Shown here in pieces: positions 8,664 to 16,744 of a stretch of DNA of 64,000 nt. The position numbers were made by a program, and so were the translations under genes. The notes under the pieces were generated by a model. It saw only the letters and a list, made by a program, of their open reading frames with translations, was not told the DNA's origin and made no database searches. The stretch's first letter is position 1. Each line of letters opens with the position of its first letter. This DNA is from CAVQJU01 sp963712905 (GTDB lineage: Bacteria > Acidobacteriota > Vicinamibacteria > Vicinamibacterales > CAVVIG01): NCBI GenBank assembly GCA_963712905.1, contig CAVQJU010000002.1, forward strand, positions 62,001 through 126,000. Reading direction: 5' to 3'.

Positions 8664-9968
8664 TTGATTAGCTACCCCTACTGGTGGGACACGGTGTCAG
8701 ACGGGAACCGTGAACCGGGAGCCCCGAACCCTGAACCTGGAACCCTGAACCCTGAACCTCCCGCGTCCTGTGACGTCCTCGTTGTCGGCGCCGGCTACAC
8801 GGGACTGGCAGCCGCACTGGTCCTGGCCCGTTCGGGTGCGTCGGTCGTGGTGGTCGAGCGCGAGCACGCCGGTTGGGGTGCCAGCTCGCGCAACGGCGGG
8901 CAGGTGCTCACCGGCCTCAAGCTCGAGCCGGCCGTGCTGGTGGCGCAGCACGGCGAAGCCCGGGCGCGCGATCTCTTCGACGCTTCGATGGCCTCGATCT
9001 CGACGCTCGAGTCGATCATCCGCGACGAACACATCGACTGCGAGTACGAGCGCACCGGGCACATCCAGGCCGCGTGCAAGCCTGCGCATTTCGACGCGTT
9101 CCGGGAGGAACAGGAACTGCTCGCGCGCGTCTTCGATCACGCGGTGACGCTCGTCCCACCGGCCGACCAGGCCGCCGAGCTCGGGACCCGCCGCTATCAC
9201 GGCCTGCTCGTCGACGAACGGAGCGGCGCGATCAACCCCGCGAAGTACGCGCGCGGTCTGGCACAGGCGGCCGCCCGCGCGGGCGCCTGCGTTGCCGAAC
9301 GCACCGACGTGCTCGGCATCTCGCGTTCCGCCGGCGCCTGGATCGTCAAGACGACGCGAGGCGATGTGCGGGCGGGGGACCTGTTGATCGCCACCAACGG
9401 GTACACCGGCGCGGCCACGCCCGCGCTGCGCCGCCGCCTGATTCCAATCGGCAGCTACATCATCGTCACGGCGCCGCTCGCGCCGGAGGTGCAGGCGCGG
9501 CTGATTCCCAGGCGGCGGATGGTGTTCGACTCGAAGCACTTCCTGTACTACTTCAGGCTGACCAGCGACGGACGGCTGCTCTTCGGAGGCCGGGCTGAGT
9601 TCTCGCAACCCGCCGCGGACACGACCGAGCGTGCGGCCGCGATTCTCGAGCGCGGCATGGCCGACGTGTTTCCCGAACTGGCGGGGACGGCGATCGACTA
9701 CGCATGGGGCGGGAACGTCGCGTTCACGCGAGATCAGCTGCCGCATGCCGGCAGGCTGGACGAGGCGTTCTACGCGGGCGGCTACTGCGGGCACGGCATC
9801 GCGATGGCGACGTCCCTGGGCGGTCTGATGGCGCGGCGAATCGCCGGCGACACCTTCGAGCATCCGTTGATTGACCGCCCATTTCCCGCCGTTCCGTTCT
9901 ACGACGGGCGCCCGTGGTTCCTGCCGATGGTCGGCGCGTACTATCGCTTCAGGGACTGGGTTGACTGA
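8664..9968 (+). CDS. FAD-dependent amine/amino-acid oxidase (DadA/PuuB-like)
   Basis: This 434-residue protein belongs to the DAO family of flavin oxidases, which oxidise amines or amino acids to imines. The FAD-binding Rossmann motif is VVGAGYTGLAAALVLARSG (from residue 40), followed by ERTGHIQ, a substrate domain, and the C-terminal FAD contact GYCGHGIAMATSLGG. The N-terminal SYPYWWDT motif matches relatives and supports the TTG start at 8664. Residues 13-33 (rich in NPEPG) are encoded by a tandem GAACCCT repeat, an in-frame insertion of a type otherwise seen between genes. It overlaps tcuA by 8 bases, suggesting cotranscription. This gene is not a usual tcu partner. The substrate is unknown. 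Confidence 0.8.
   Translation: MISYPYWWDTVSDGNREPGAPNPEPGTLNPEPPASCDVLVVGAGYTGLAAALVLARSGASVVVVEREHAGWGASSRNGGQVLTGLKLEPAVLVAQHGEARARDLFDASMASISTLESIIRDEHIDCEYERTGHIQAACKPAHFDAFREEQELLARVFDHAVTLVPPADQAAELGTRRYHGLLVDERSGAINPAKYARGLAQAAARAGACVAERTDVLGISRSAGAWIVKTTRGDVRAGDLLIATNGYTGAATPALRRRLIPIGSYIIVTAPLAPEVQARLIPRRRMVFDSKHFLYYFRLTSDGRLLFGGRAEFSQPAADTTERAAAILERGMADVFPELAGTAIDYAWGGNVAFTRDQLPHAGRLDEAFYAGGYCGHGIAMATSLGGLMARRIAGDTFEHPLIDRPFPAVPFYDGRPWFLPMVGAYYRFRDWVD
8697..8762 (+). repeat. In-frame tandem heptamer (GAACCCT) inside the FAD oxidase
   Basis: Degenerate GAACCCT/GAACCTG units occupy these bases and are translated as a Pro/Glu/Asn-rich linker between the N-terminal tip and the Rossmann fold. 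No inverted partner arm is present here, unlike most copies of this repeat class in the window. Confidence 0.65.
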
Positions 9969-11349
9969 TACCTTCGACGTCGCGGTGCTCGGCGGCGGAA
10001 ATGCCGGCCTGTGCGCGGCCCTGAGTGCCAGGGAACGCGGCGCCTCGGTGATTGTCCTCGAGCGCGCGCCGCGAGTGTTTCGCGGCGGCAACAGCCGCCA
10101 CACCAGGAACCTGCGGTCGATGCACGATGCGCCGACGTCGTTGCTGACCGGCGCGTACACGGAGGACGAGTACGTCGGGGATCTGATACGCGTGACGGGT
10201 GGGCGTACGAACGAAGCGCTGGCCCGCCTCGTCGTGCGCGGGTCCGCGGGCTGCCCCGGCTGGATGGAGCGGTTCGGAATCAGGCTCCAGCCGCCGCTCA
10301 AGGGCACGCTGCACCTCGATCGCACGAACGTGCATTTTCTCGGCGGCGGCAAGGCCCTGATGAACAGCTACTACGCGGCCGCGGCGCGCATGGGCATCCG
10401 CGTGCTGTACGACGCCTCCGTCGTGGGCCTCGACCTCGCGGATGGCCGGTTTCGATCGGTCTCGGTTTCAATCGGAGACCAGGTCGAGACCATCGCGGCG
10501 AAGACCGTGGTACTCGCGGCCGGCGGGTTCGAGTCGAACCTCGACTGGCTCAGGGAAATCTGGGGAGAGGCCGCGGACAACTTCATCGTGCGCGGCACCC
10601 CGTACAATACCGGCGCCGTGCTGAAGCTGATGCTCGACGCCGGGGCACAGCCCGTTGGCGATCGCACGCAGTTCCACTGTGTCGCGGTCGATGCCCGGGC
10701 GCCGAAGTTCGACGGCGGCATCGTTACGCGGCTCGATTCGGTGTCGCTCGGGATTGTCGTGAACGCGCATGCCGAGCGGTTCCACGACGAGGGCGAGGAC
10801 TTCTGGCCCAAGCGCTACGCGATCTGGGGGAGACTCGTCGCGCAGCAGCCGTCGCAGATCGCGTACTCGCTGGTGGACGCCAAAGCCATCGGCCGCTTCA
10901 TGCCGTCGATGTTCCCGCCGAAGGCCGCGCAGTCGATTCCAGAGCTGGCGCGCCTGCTCGGGCTGCCGCCGGACGCGCTCGTCCGCACGGTCGACGCGTT
11001 CAACCACGCCGTGATCCCCGGGACGTTCGACCACGCGGTCCTCGACGACTGCCGGACGGAAGGCCTGGCGCCGAACAAGACGCACTGGGCGAGGCCGCTC
11101 GACACGCCGCCGTACTGGGGATACCCGCTCAGGCCCGGCATCACGTTCACGTACCTCGGGCTGAAGGTGGACGAGCGTGCGCGCGTCGTGATGGCCGACG
11201 GCGAGCCGGCGGCCAACATCTTCGCGGCGGGAGAGATCATGGCCGGCAACATCCTTGGCCAGGGCTACGTCGCCGGCGTCGGCATGACGATCGGCACGGT
11301 GTTCGGACGAATCGCGGGGGAGGAGGCCGGCCGGCATGCTGTCGCCTGA
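9961..11349 (+). CDS. tcuA: FAD-dependent tricarballylate dehydrogenase
   Basis: A 462-residue flavoprotein of the fumarate reductase/succinate dehydrogenase flavin family. The dinucleotide site is VAVLGGGNAGLCAALSARE at the N-terminus. HTRNLRSMHD, LAAGGFESN and GEIMAGNILGQGYVAGVGMT near the end match TcuA, which oxidises tricarballylate to cis-aconitate. I placed the start at the TTG at 9961, which puts the Rossmann motif right at the N-terminus and overlaps the previous stop by 8 bases; the upstream in-frame ATG would add 30 unlikely residues. It overlaps tcuB by 14 bases. Function is inferred from sequence and from the tcuABC gene order. Confidence 0.85.
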   Translation: MTDTFDVAVLGGGNAGLCAALSARERGASVIVLERAPRVFRGGNSRHTRNLRSMHDAPTSLLTGAYTEDEYVGDLIRVTGGRTNEALARLVVRGSAGCPGWMERFGIRLQPPLKGTLHLDRTNVHFLGGGKALMNSYYAAAARMGIRVLYDASVVGLDLADGRFRSVSVSIGDQVETIAAKTVVLAAGGFESNLDWLREIWGEAADNFIVRGTPYNTGAVLKLMLDAGAQPVGDRTQFHCVAVDARAPKFDGGIVTRLDSVSLGIVVNAHAERFHDEGEDFWPKRYAIWGRLVAQQPSQIAYSLVDAKAIGRFMPSMFPPKAAQSIPELARLLGLPPDALVRTVDAFNHAVIPGTFDHAVLDDCRTEGLAPNKTHWARPLDTPPYWGYPLRPGITFTYLGLKVDERARVVMADGEPAANIFAAGEIMAGNILGQGYVAGVGMTIGTVFGRIAGEEAGRHAVA

Positions 11350-12448
11350 CGCGGTTCGACACGGCCAGCACGTGATGGCCGTCTGCAACGCCTGCCGGTA
11401 CTGCGAGGGGTACTGCCCGGTGTTTCCCGCGATGGAAAACCGGCTCGTGTTTGCGAAAGACGATCTCGCGTATCTCGCGAACCTCTGCCACAACTGCGGC
11501 GAGTGCCTTTACGCCTGTCAGTTCGCGCCGCCGCACGAGTTCGGCATCGACGTGCCGCGGACGCTGGCCGAAGTCCGGCTTGGATCGTACGAGGAGTACT
11601 GCTGGCCTGCTTCGCTCTCCGGCGCCTTCCGGCGTCACAGCTTCGCGAAGAGCTGGGCGCTGGCCGCCGGCTCGAGCGCCGTGCTGATCGCCGTCGCCCT
11701 GATGTCTGGCGCGGCCATGTGGCCGGCGCAGCCCGCCGGCGATTTCTACGCCGTCGTCCCGCACGGCGTAATGGTGGCGCTCTTCGGCCTGGCCGGCGGA
11801 TTCGCCCTGCTCGCGCTCTCGATCGGCTTCGTCAGGGGGCTGCGCGCGTTCACACCTCCTGTGGCGTCGGGCCTTTCAGGCCCGGCGGCTGGCGGGGCTG
11901 AAAGCCCCGCCCTACTGCGCGCAATCCGAGACGCCCTGACGCTGCGCCATCTGCACACCAGCGGCACGGATTGCACCAGCGCAGAGGAACAGCGGTCGCC
12001 CTGGCGCCGGCGCTTTCACCATCTGACGCTGTACGGCTTCGCCCTCTGCTTTGCGTCAACGAGCGTGGCCGCCGTCTACCACGTCGTTTTCGGCTGGCGT
12101 GCGCCCTACGGCTACGGTAGTCTGCCGGTCGTGCTCGGCACGCTCGGCGGCGCCGGATTGCTGATTGGCCCTGCCGGGCTGTTCGCGCTGCGCGAACAGC
12201 GCGATCGCGCGCTCATGGATCCGGCGCAGGACGGGCTGGACGGGTCCTTCATCCTGATGCTGTTCCTGACGAGCGCCACCGGCCTGCTCCTGCTGGTGCT
12301 GCGCGGCCAGCCGGTCATGCCGCTGCTGCTCGCCGTCCACCTCGGGTTCGTCCTCGGCTTGTTCCTCACGCTGCCGTACGGCAAGTTCGTGCACGGCATT
12401 TACCGAACGGCGGCCCTCATGGTCTACGCGAAGGAACCTCCGAGATGA
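11336..12448 (+). CDS. tcuB: Tricarballylate utilisation 4Fe-4S membrane protein
   Basis: TcuB reoxidises the TcuA flavin and passes electrons to the quinone pool. Two 4Fe-4S clusters are visible near the N-terminus: C17, C20, C23, C27 (CNACRYCEGYCP) and C51, C54, C57, C61 (CHNCGECLYAC). About six membrane helices follow, with the conserved WRRRFHHLTLYGF. Residues 176-193, between helix 2 and the conserved RDALTLRHL region, are encoded by a double-hairpin repeat (11861-11915) read in frame. Family members normally have a short loop here, so the protein carries a repeat-derived insert. The gene overlaps tcuA by 14 bases and tcuC by 4 (ATGA). Confidence 0.85.
   Translation: MLSPDAVRHGQHVMAVCNACRYCEGYCPVFPAMENRLVFAKDDLAYLANLCHNCGECLYACQFAPPHEFGIDVPRTLAEVRLGSYEEYCWPASLSGAFRRHSFAKSWALAAGSSAVLIAVALMSGAAMWPAQPAGDFYAVVPHGVMVALFGLAGGFALLALSIGFVRGLRAFTPPVASGLSGPAAGGAESPALLRAIRDALTLRHLHTSGTDCTSAEEQRSPWRRRFHHLTLYGFALCFASTSVAAVYHVVFGWRAPYGYGSLPVVLGTLGGAGLLIGPAGLFALREQRDRALMDPAQDGLDGSFILMLFLTSATGLLLLVLRGQPVMPLLLAVHLGFVLGLFLTLPYGKFVHGIYRTAALMVYAKEPPR
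11861..11915 (-). repeat. Double-hairpin repeat, family A, inside tcuB
   Basis: Two adjacent palindromes (GGGCCTTTCAGGCCC and GGCGGGGCTGAAAGCCCCGCC) form a tandem double hairpin flanked by CCCTAC. The same element, in the opposite orientation, is at 19264-19315 and 41511-41562. Here it is translated without a stop. Confidence 0.8.
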
Positions 12449-13797
12449 TGCCGGCGCGAGCCGTTGTCGCTCGGCCGCCGGCCGCCGTACGTCTCGACCG
12501 CCTGCCCATCTCCGGCTTCCACCGCGACATGGTGAAGCTGCTCGCGTACATCTTCTTTTTCGAGCTGGGCGACCTGAACAGCTTCGCTTTTGCGGCACCG
12601 GGCATCCGCGCGGAATGGCAGCTGTCCCTGAGCGCAATCGGCACGATCACGTCGGCGGCTTTCGTCGGCATGTTCGTGGGCGCGACCACCGGCGGCTGGT
12701 TCTCCGACCGCGTGGGCCGGAAACGCGCGCTCGTCGTCACCACCGTGTGGTATTCGGCGTTCTCGCTGATGAACGCGTTCGCGTGGAACGTGCCGTCGCT
12801 CTACGCCACCAGGATGCTGACCGGCGTGGGGTTGTCGTCCATGACGGTCGTCGCGATGACCTACATCGCCGAGATGTTCCCGGCCCGTTCGCGCGGCGCC
12901 TTCCAGGCGCGGATTCTGACGATCGGCCTGATCGGCATTCCGGCGACGGCGTATGTGGCGCGTTTCCTCATCCCGATGGCGTCCTGGGGCTGGCGGGCGG
13001 TGTTCGTGTGGGGGTCGTGCGCGATCGCGTTTCCGTTGTTCGCACACAAGCTCGAAGAATCACCGCGATGGTTCGAGCACCAGGGCCGCGACGATGAAGC
13101 CGACGCCGTCATGGCGCGGATCGAGGCGCGCGTGCGCGCGGAGACCGGAGACCTGCCGCCCGTGGCGGACGGCTGGACGGCCACTGCCTCCACGGCGAAG
13201 CCGGGAGGCGTCCGCGAGCTGGTCCGGTCGGGGTCGCTCCGGCGCGCGATTGTGCTCATCGCCATCTGGAGCTTTCAGACACTGGGCATCTACGGGTTCC
13301 TGACATGGGTACCCACGCTGCTCGTCGAGCACGGATTCTCGATCGTGCGTTCGCTGGAGCGCTCGTCGGCGATGTCGATCGGCGCGGTTCCCGGGGCGTG
13401 GATCGGCGAGAAGATCTCCGACCGGTGGGAGCGCAAGACGCTTATCGCCATCGTCGCGATGGTCATCGCCACGTTCGGGATGAGCTACGGGTTCAGCTCG
13501 CAGACGTGGACGATCGTTGTCTTCGGGTTTCTCGTGGCGATGTCACAGCAGGTGTTCGCGGCGCTGCTCTACGCCTATACGCCGGAATGTTTTCCGACGG
13601 CTGTCAGGAACACCGGCGCCGGCCTTGCGTACGGCGGGGGACGCCTGGCAAACGCGTTCGGTCCGCTCCTCGTCGCGTTCCTGTTCGCGAACTACGGCTA
13701 CGCGAGCGTGTTCGAGTACATCGCGGTCTGCTGGGCGATGGTCGCGATTCTCATCACCGTGTTCGGCCCGAAAACCCGCGGGAAGACGTTGGCGTAA
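12445..13797 (+). CDS. tcuC: MFS transporter, probably tricarballylate/citrate uptake
   Basis: A 450-residue major facilitator protein with about 12 membrane helices. The family loop signature GGWFSDRVGRKRALV lies between helices 2 and 3, and a matching GEKISDRWERKTLI lies in the second half. The N-terminal 30 residues precede the first helix. Third in the tcuABC order with an ATGA overlap to tcuB, it likely imports tricarballylate or a similar tricarboxylate by proton symport. By sequence alone it could equally be an aromatic-acid-type symporter; the assignment rests on context. An AACGCAGAG hairpin follows 6 bases after the stop. Confidence 0.7.
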   Translation: MMPARAVVARPPAAVRLDRLPISGFHRDMVKLLAYIFFFELGDLNSFAFAAPGIRAEWQLSLSAIGTITSAAFVGMFVGATTGGWFSDRVGRKRALVVTTVWYSAFSLMNAFAWNVPSLYATRMLTGVGLSSMTVVAMTYIAEMFPARSRGAFQARILTIGLIGIPATAYVARFLIPMASWGWRAVFVWGSCAIAFPLFAHKLEESPRWFEHQGRDDEADAVMARIEARVRAETGDLPPVADGWTATASTAKPGGVRELVRSGSLRRAIVLIAIWSFQTLGIYGFLTWVPTLLVEHGFSIVRSLERSSAMSIGAVPGAWIGEKISDRWERKTLIAIVAMVIATFGMSYGFSSQTWTIVVFGFLVAMSQQVFAALLYAYTPECFPTAVRNTGAGLAYGGGRLANAFGPLLVAFLFANYGYASVFEYIAVCWAMVAILITVFGPKTRGKTLA

Positions 13798-13803
13798 CTG
13801 TCT

Positions 13804-13893
13804 CGACGTTGAACGCAGAGCACGCCGAACACGCAGAGTTTTCATTCCGATTGAGGATCTCTGCGATCTCAGCGTGCTCTGCGTTCAACGTCG
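13804..13893. repeat. Nonamer-unit hairpin (AACGCAGAG family)
   Basis: The arms at 13804-13838 and 13857-13893 match over their first 22 bases (CGACGTTGAACGCAGAG...), made of 9-base units AACGCAGAG/CACGCCGAA, around an 18-base loop. The hairpin lies between the convergent tcuC and pentahaem cytochrome genes and could stop transcription from both. A related copy is at 35187-35286. Confidence 0.85.
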
Positions 13894-13896
13894 TGA

Positions 13897-15549
13897 CTAC
13901 CGTCTCGTACTGGCGTGTGCGAGAACGACGCCCGAGCTCGACGACATCGAATCGTAATAGCCGGTGAAGCGGCGCGGCTCGAAGGCGTCGTACGACTTCA
14001 GATTGGCCGCCCACCGAAACGCGATCGGCTGGTACCACAGCTCCGCGTCCACTTGGAAAGGCCCCTGCGCGTCGCCGACCGCCACCGAATAGCGGATGCG
14101 ATCGGCGCCGCCGGCGAAGTCGGCGTCCTGCAGGGCCTCGCCGTGGACGGCCACGTCCTTGTCGGCGGTGCGTTTGTCGAAGCCTCGCGGCAGCAGCCGG
14201 TTGTCTTTCACATAGCGCACGGCCGTCAGGAGACCCGTCGTCAGCGCGCCGCTCGGGCCCGCCATGACCGTCTCGTAGATCTGCACCTGGTCGGGGCTCG
14301 TGATTTCGGTGTAGTGCGGCTCGAATCGCGTCGGGTCGGCGTCGTTGTCGTTGCCGCGGATGGCGCCGGTCGGTTCGAACGCCCCGGACTCGAACACGGT
14401 GCGGCCGCTGCCGTCGCGCACCGTGACGTGGAGCCAGACGCGTCGGGACGGGTACGCCGTCGGCAGTTTGTGGCCGCCGAGGTTTTCCACCGATACGCTG
14501 GCCTCGAGACGGCCCGACTGCACATCGATGGCGCCGATGGTCACGTGCGCCGCTTCGGCCTGCAGGTGTGCCACCGTCCGATTCGCCGCGGCCTCCAGTT
14601 CCTGGGGCTGCGCCTCCACGGCCAGGTCGTTGCGGAACTTGTTCAGCAGACGTTGCATGAAGAAGTTGCCGCCAACGAAGGTGTGACGCGCCGTACCGGT
14701 TCGCGGCTCGCCGAGGACGGACGCGATGGGCACATCCTCCTTCACCGTCGGCATGTGGCACGCCTGGCAGCTCTGAGTGGTCTTGTAGTCGCTATGGAGC
14801 CACTCCTGGTACGGCACCTGTTCGGGGAGCTCGCCGATGGGCTGGCCTTGCGCGTTGAGCGCCTGCGTGAGGAGCGTGTGGCACGTCGCGCACAGTTCCG
14901 AGTCGCGGATGTGCATGGCCTCGGTGGGCTTGAACGTCGCGGACGAGAGCATCACCGTGGTCTGGCCGTTCTCGATCTTGAACGGACCGTAGACGGGGCG
15001 CTCGGCGGCGGTCCGTGTCGTGTCGATCTTGAAGCCGCCGACGAAGCTCTCGCGCTTGCCGAAGTTGTCCGGCGAGATCTGATGACAGACCGAGCAGGTC
15101 ACGCCGTCGGCGGCCAGGCGATCGCCGGGCTTCGTCTTGACAAACGGCAGGTGCGAGAAGATTTCGCCCTCGTGGCCCGCGAGCTTCGCCTCGTACCGCG
15201 CGGCCGGCATGTGGCAGATCGAGCACTCGTCTTCGATCGCCGCCCTGGCCGTCGGGTGGTCGATGATTTCCCGCCGCACGCCCGCCTGCCAGTACGGATC
15301 GCGCGCGGCGTTGGCCATCATGCTCGTCCGCCAGTTGTACCCGATAGAGATGTCTTCGCCCGACGAGGTTGTGAGGCCGTTGTGGCAGGCCACGCAGCGC
15401 TCGGAGGTCTGAAAGTGGGTCCCGAAGGCGATATGGGGATTCTTGGTCGTCGTCTGCTGCGCCTGCTGCTGTTGAGACCGAAGGTTCGGCGCGGCAAGGA
15501 CGACGACCGTGAGACCGACCGCCAGGGCGGAGCTCAGGTATCTGAACAC
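13897..15549 (-). CDS. Secreted pentahaem cytochrome c
   Basis: The 550-residue protein has an N-terminal signal peptide (residues 1-25) and five CxxCH haem-binding motifs: CVACH (52), CSICH (109), CSVCH (152), CATCH (220) and CQACH (261). The haems therefore sit in the first half. The second half (about 300-550) is a haem-free beta-rich domain with ENLGGHKLPTAYPSRRVWLH, known from cytochrome c554/multihaem nitrite-reductase-like proteins. It would act in the periplasm or at the cell surface as an electron carrier or reductase. It starts 4 bases after the upstream cytochrome-barrel gene ends, so the two should be cotranscribed and may form one electron pathway. Confidence 0.85.
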   Translation of the reverse strand: MFRYLSSALAVGLTVVVLAAPNLRSQQQQAQQTTTKNPHIAFGTHFQTSERCVACHNGLTTSSGEDISIGYNWRTSMMANAARDPYWQAGVRREIIDHPTARAAIEDECSICHMPAARYEAKLAGHEGEIFSHLPFVKTKPGDRLAADGVTCSVCHQISPDNFGKRESFVGGFKIDTTRTAAERPVYGPFKIENGQTTVMLSSATFKPTEAMHIRDSELCATCHTLLTQALNAQGQPIGELPEQVPYQEWLHSDYKTTQSCQACHMPTVKEDVPIASVLGEPRTGTARHTFVGGNFFMQRLLNKFRNDLAVEAQPQELEAAANRTVAHLQAEAAHVTIGAIDVQSGRLEASVSVENLGGHKLPTAYPSRRVWLHVTVRDGSGRTVFESGAFEPTGAIRGNDNDADPTRFEPHYTEITSPDQVQIYETVMAGPSGALTTGLLTAVRYVKDNRLLPRGFDKRTADKDVAVHGEALQDADFAGGADRIRYSVAVGDAQGPFQVDAELWYQPIAFRWAANLKSYDAFEPRRFTGYYDSMSSSSGVVLAHASTRR

Positions 15550-15553
15550 GGCG

Positions 15554-16744
15554 TTACCACCCTGCCTTGAGGCTGCCGTCGGCGAAATCCCACAGCAGGT
15601 AATACATGAACTGCACGGCCCGGCCGGCCGTGTTGTTCACCGGAATCCGGACGCCGACGTTACCGAGAATATGCATGCGCTTGTTGAGGGGGATCTGCAG
15701 CTGGGGCACGAGATCCCAGTTGGTCCTCGCGCCGCTCTCGAGATCGCGGTCGGCGATGACCTCGAGCATCGGCGTCCAGGTGCGGCCCAGCCCGCCGCCC
15801 GCGCTGTAGCTCTGGCCGAATGCCGTGTGCAGATACCACGCGTTCGGCGCGATGTCGGGGTGTATCGGGAACTCGAAGCCGCTCTGCAGCTGCAGGAACA
15901 TATCGCGCGGCAGGGCCTGCCCGAACGCTCCGAACGTCTCGAACACCGGAGTCTCGCCGCCCGTTCCCTTGGAGACGTCGCCCGTCGGGCTGATGTACTC
16001 CCCGACGACGCTGAAGATCGAACCGCTCGTGTTGTTGTGGTAGAGCTTGTGCTTGTACCCGAGTGCCACGTCGCCGAACCCGTGCACCCAGTCCGAGCTC
16101 GAACCCTCCGGCGTGAAGATGTACGGGATCGCCGCCTCGATCTGCCCGGACGATCCGACACGCTTTTCGAGCACCACCGTGTTGGCGACGCCTGACGTGC
16201 GGCTCATGTTGAACGCCGACGTGACGACGACTTCGTTCTCGGGGAAGGCCTTTTCCGTCACCAGCGCGCGCGGAAAGTTCAAGTCGCCCTGCGGCCAGGA
16301 CTTGTCGGTGCAGAACCCCCGCATGTAGCCGATGACGTTGTCGATCTGCTCGTCGTTCAGCACATCGCGGAACGCCGGCATGATCGTCGAAAACCCGCGG
16401 GCGGGTCCGCCGTTGTGAATCGTCGCGCTCCAGTCGCCGTCCGGTTCCTTGGTCGCGAACGAGCAGTCGGCGAAGTCCGGCAGGCGCGTGTCGAAGCCGA
16501 CGGCGGTTCGCGGGGCGCCCTTGCCGTCCACGCCGTGGCACGACAGGCAGGCAGCCTGGTAGACATCCTTGCCCGTGTCGAGCTTGAGTTTGCTGGCGGC
16601 GTTCCCGCTGGTCTGCGCGCGCAGGATGGTGACGTCGATGCCGCAGAGGATCATGAACACGAGCAGCAGCAGCCAGGCCGACAGCGGCGCGAAGCTGCCG
16701 GCAATCCGGCGGTCAGGGTTCACGTTCGGGTCCTCTTCGTTCAT
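15554..16744 (-). CDS. Cytochrome c fused to an outer-membrane beta-barrel
   Basis: In this 396-residue protein a membrane/signal segment (about 20-44) is followed by a single-haem cytochrome c domain with CLSCH at 66-70 and probable axial Met122 (TIMPAFRD). After residue about 150 the sequence becomes alternating beta-strands rich in Tyr, Phe and Trp, ending in KAGW; a terminal aromatic residue is typical of outer-membrane barrels. The C-terminal part resembles the transporter/porin-like proteins found beside multihaem cytochromes. The fusion suggests a haem plug associated with a pore. It directly abuts ku upstream and the pentahaem cytochrome gene downstream. Confidence 0.75.
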   Translation of the reverse strand: MNEEDPNVNPDRRIAGSFAPLSAWLLLLVFMILCGIDVTILRAQTSGNAASKLKLDTGKDVYQAACLSCHGVDGKGAPRTAVGFDTRLPDFADCSFATKEPDGDWSATIHNGGPARGFSTIMPAFRDVLNDEQIDNVIGYMRGFCTDKSWPQGDLNFPRALVTEKAFPENEVVVTSAFNMSRTSGVANTVVLEKRVGSSGQIEAAIPYIFTPEGSSSDWVHGFGDVALGYKHKLYHNNTSGSIFSVVGEYISPTGDVSKGTGGETPVFETFGAFGQALPRDMFLQLQSGFEFPIHPDIAPNAWYLHTAFGQSYSAGGGLGRTWTPMLEVIADRDLESGARTNWDLVPQLQIPLNKRMHILGNVGVRIPVNNTAGRAVQFMYYLLWDFADGSLKAGW

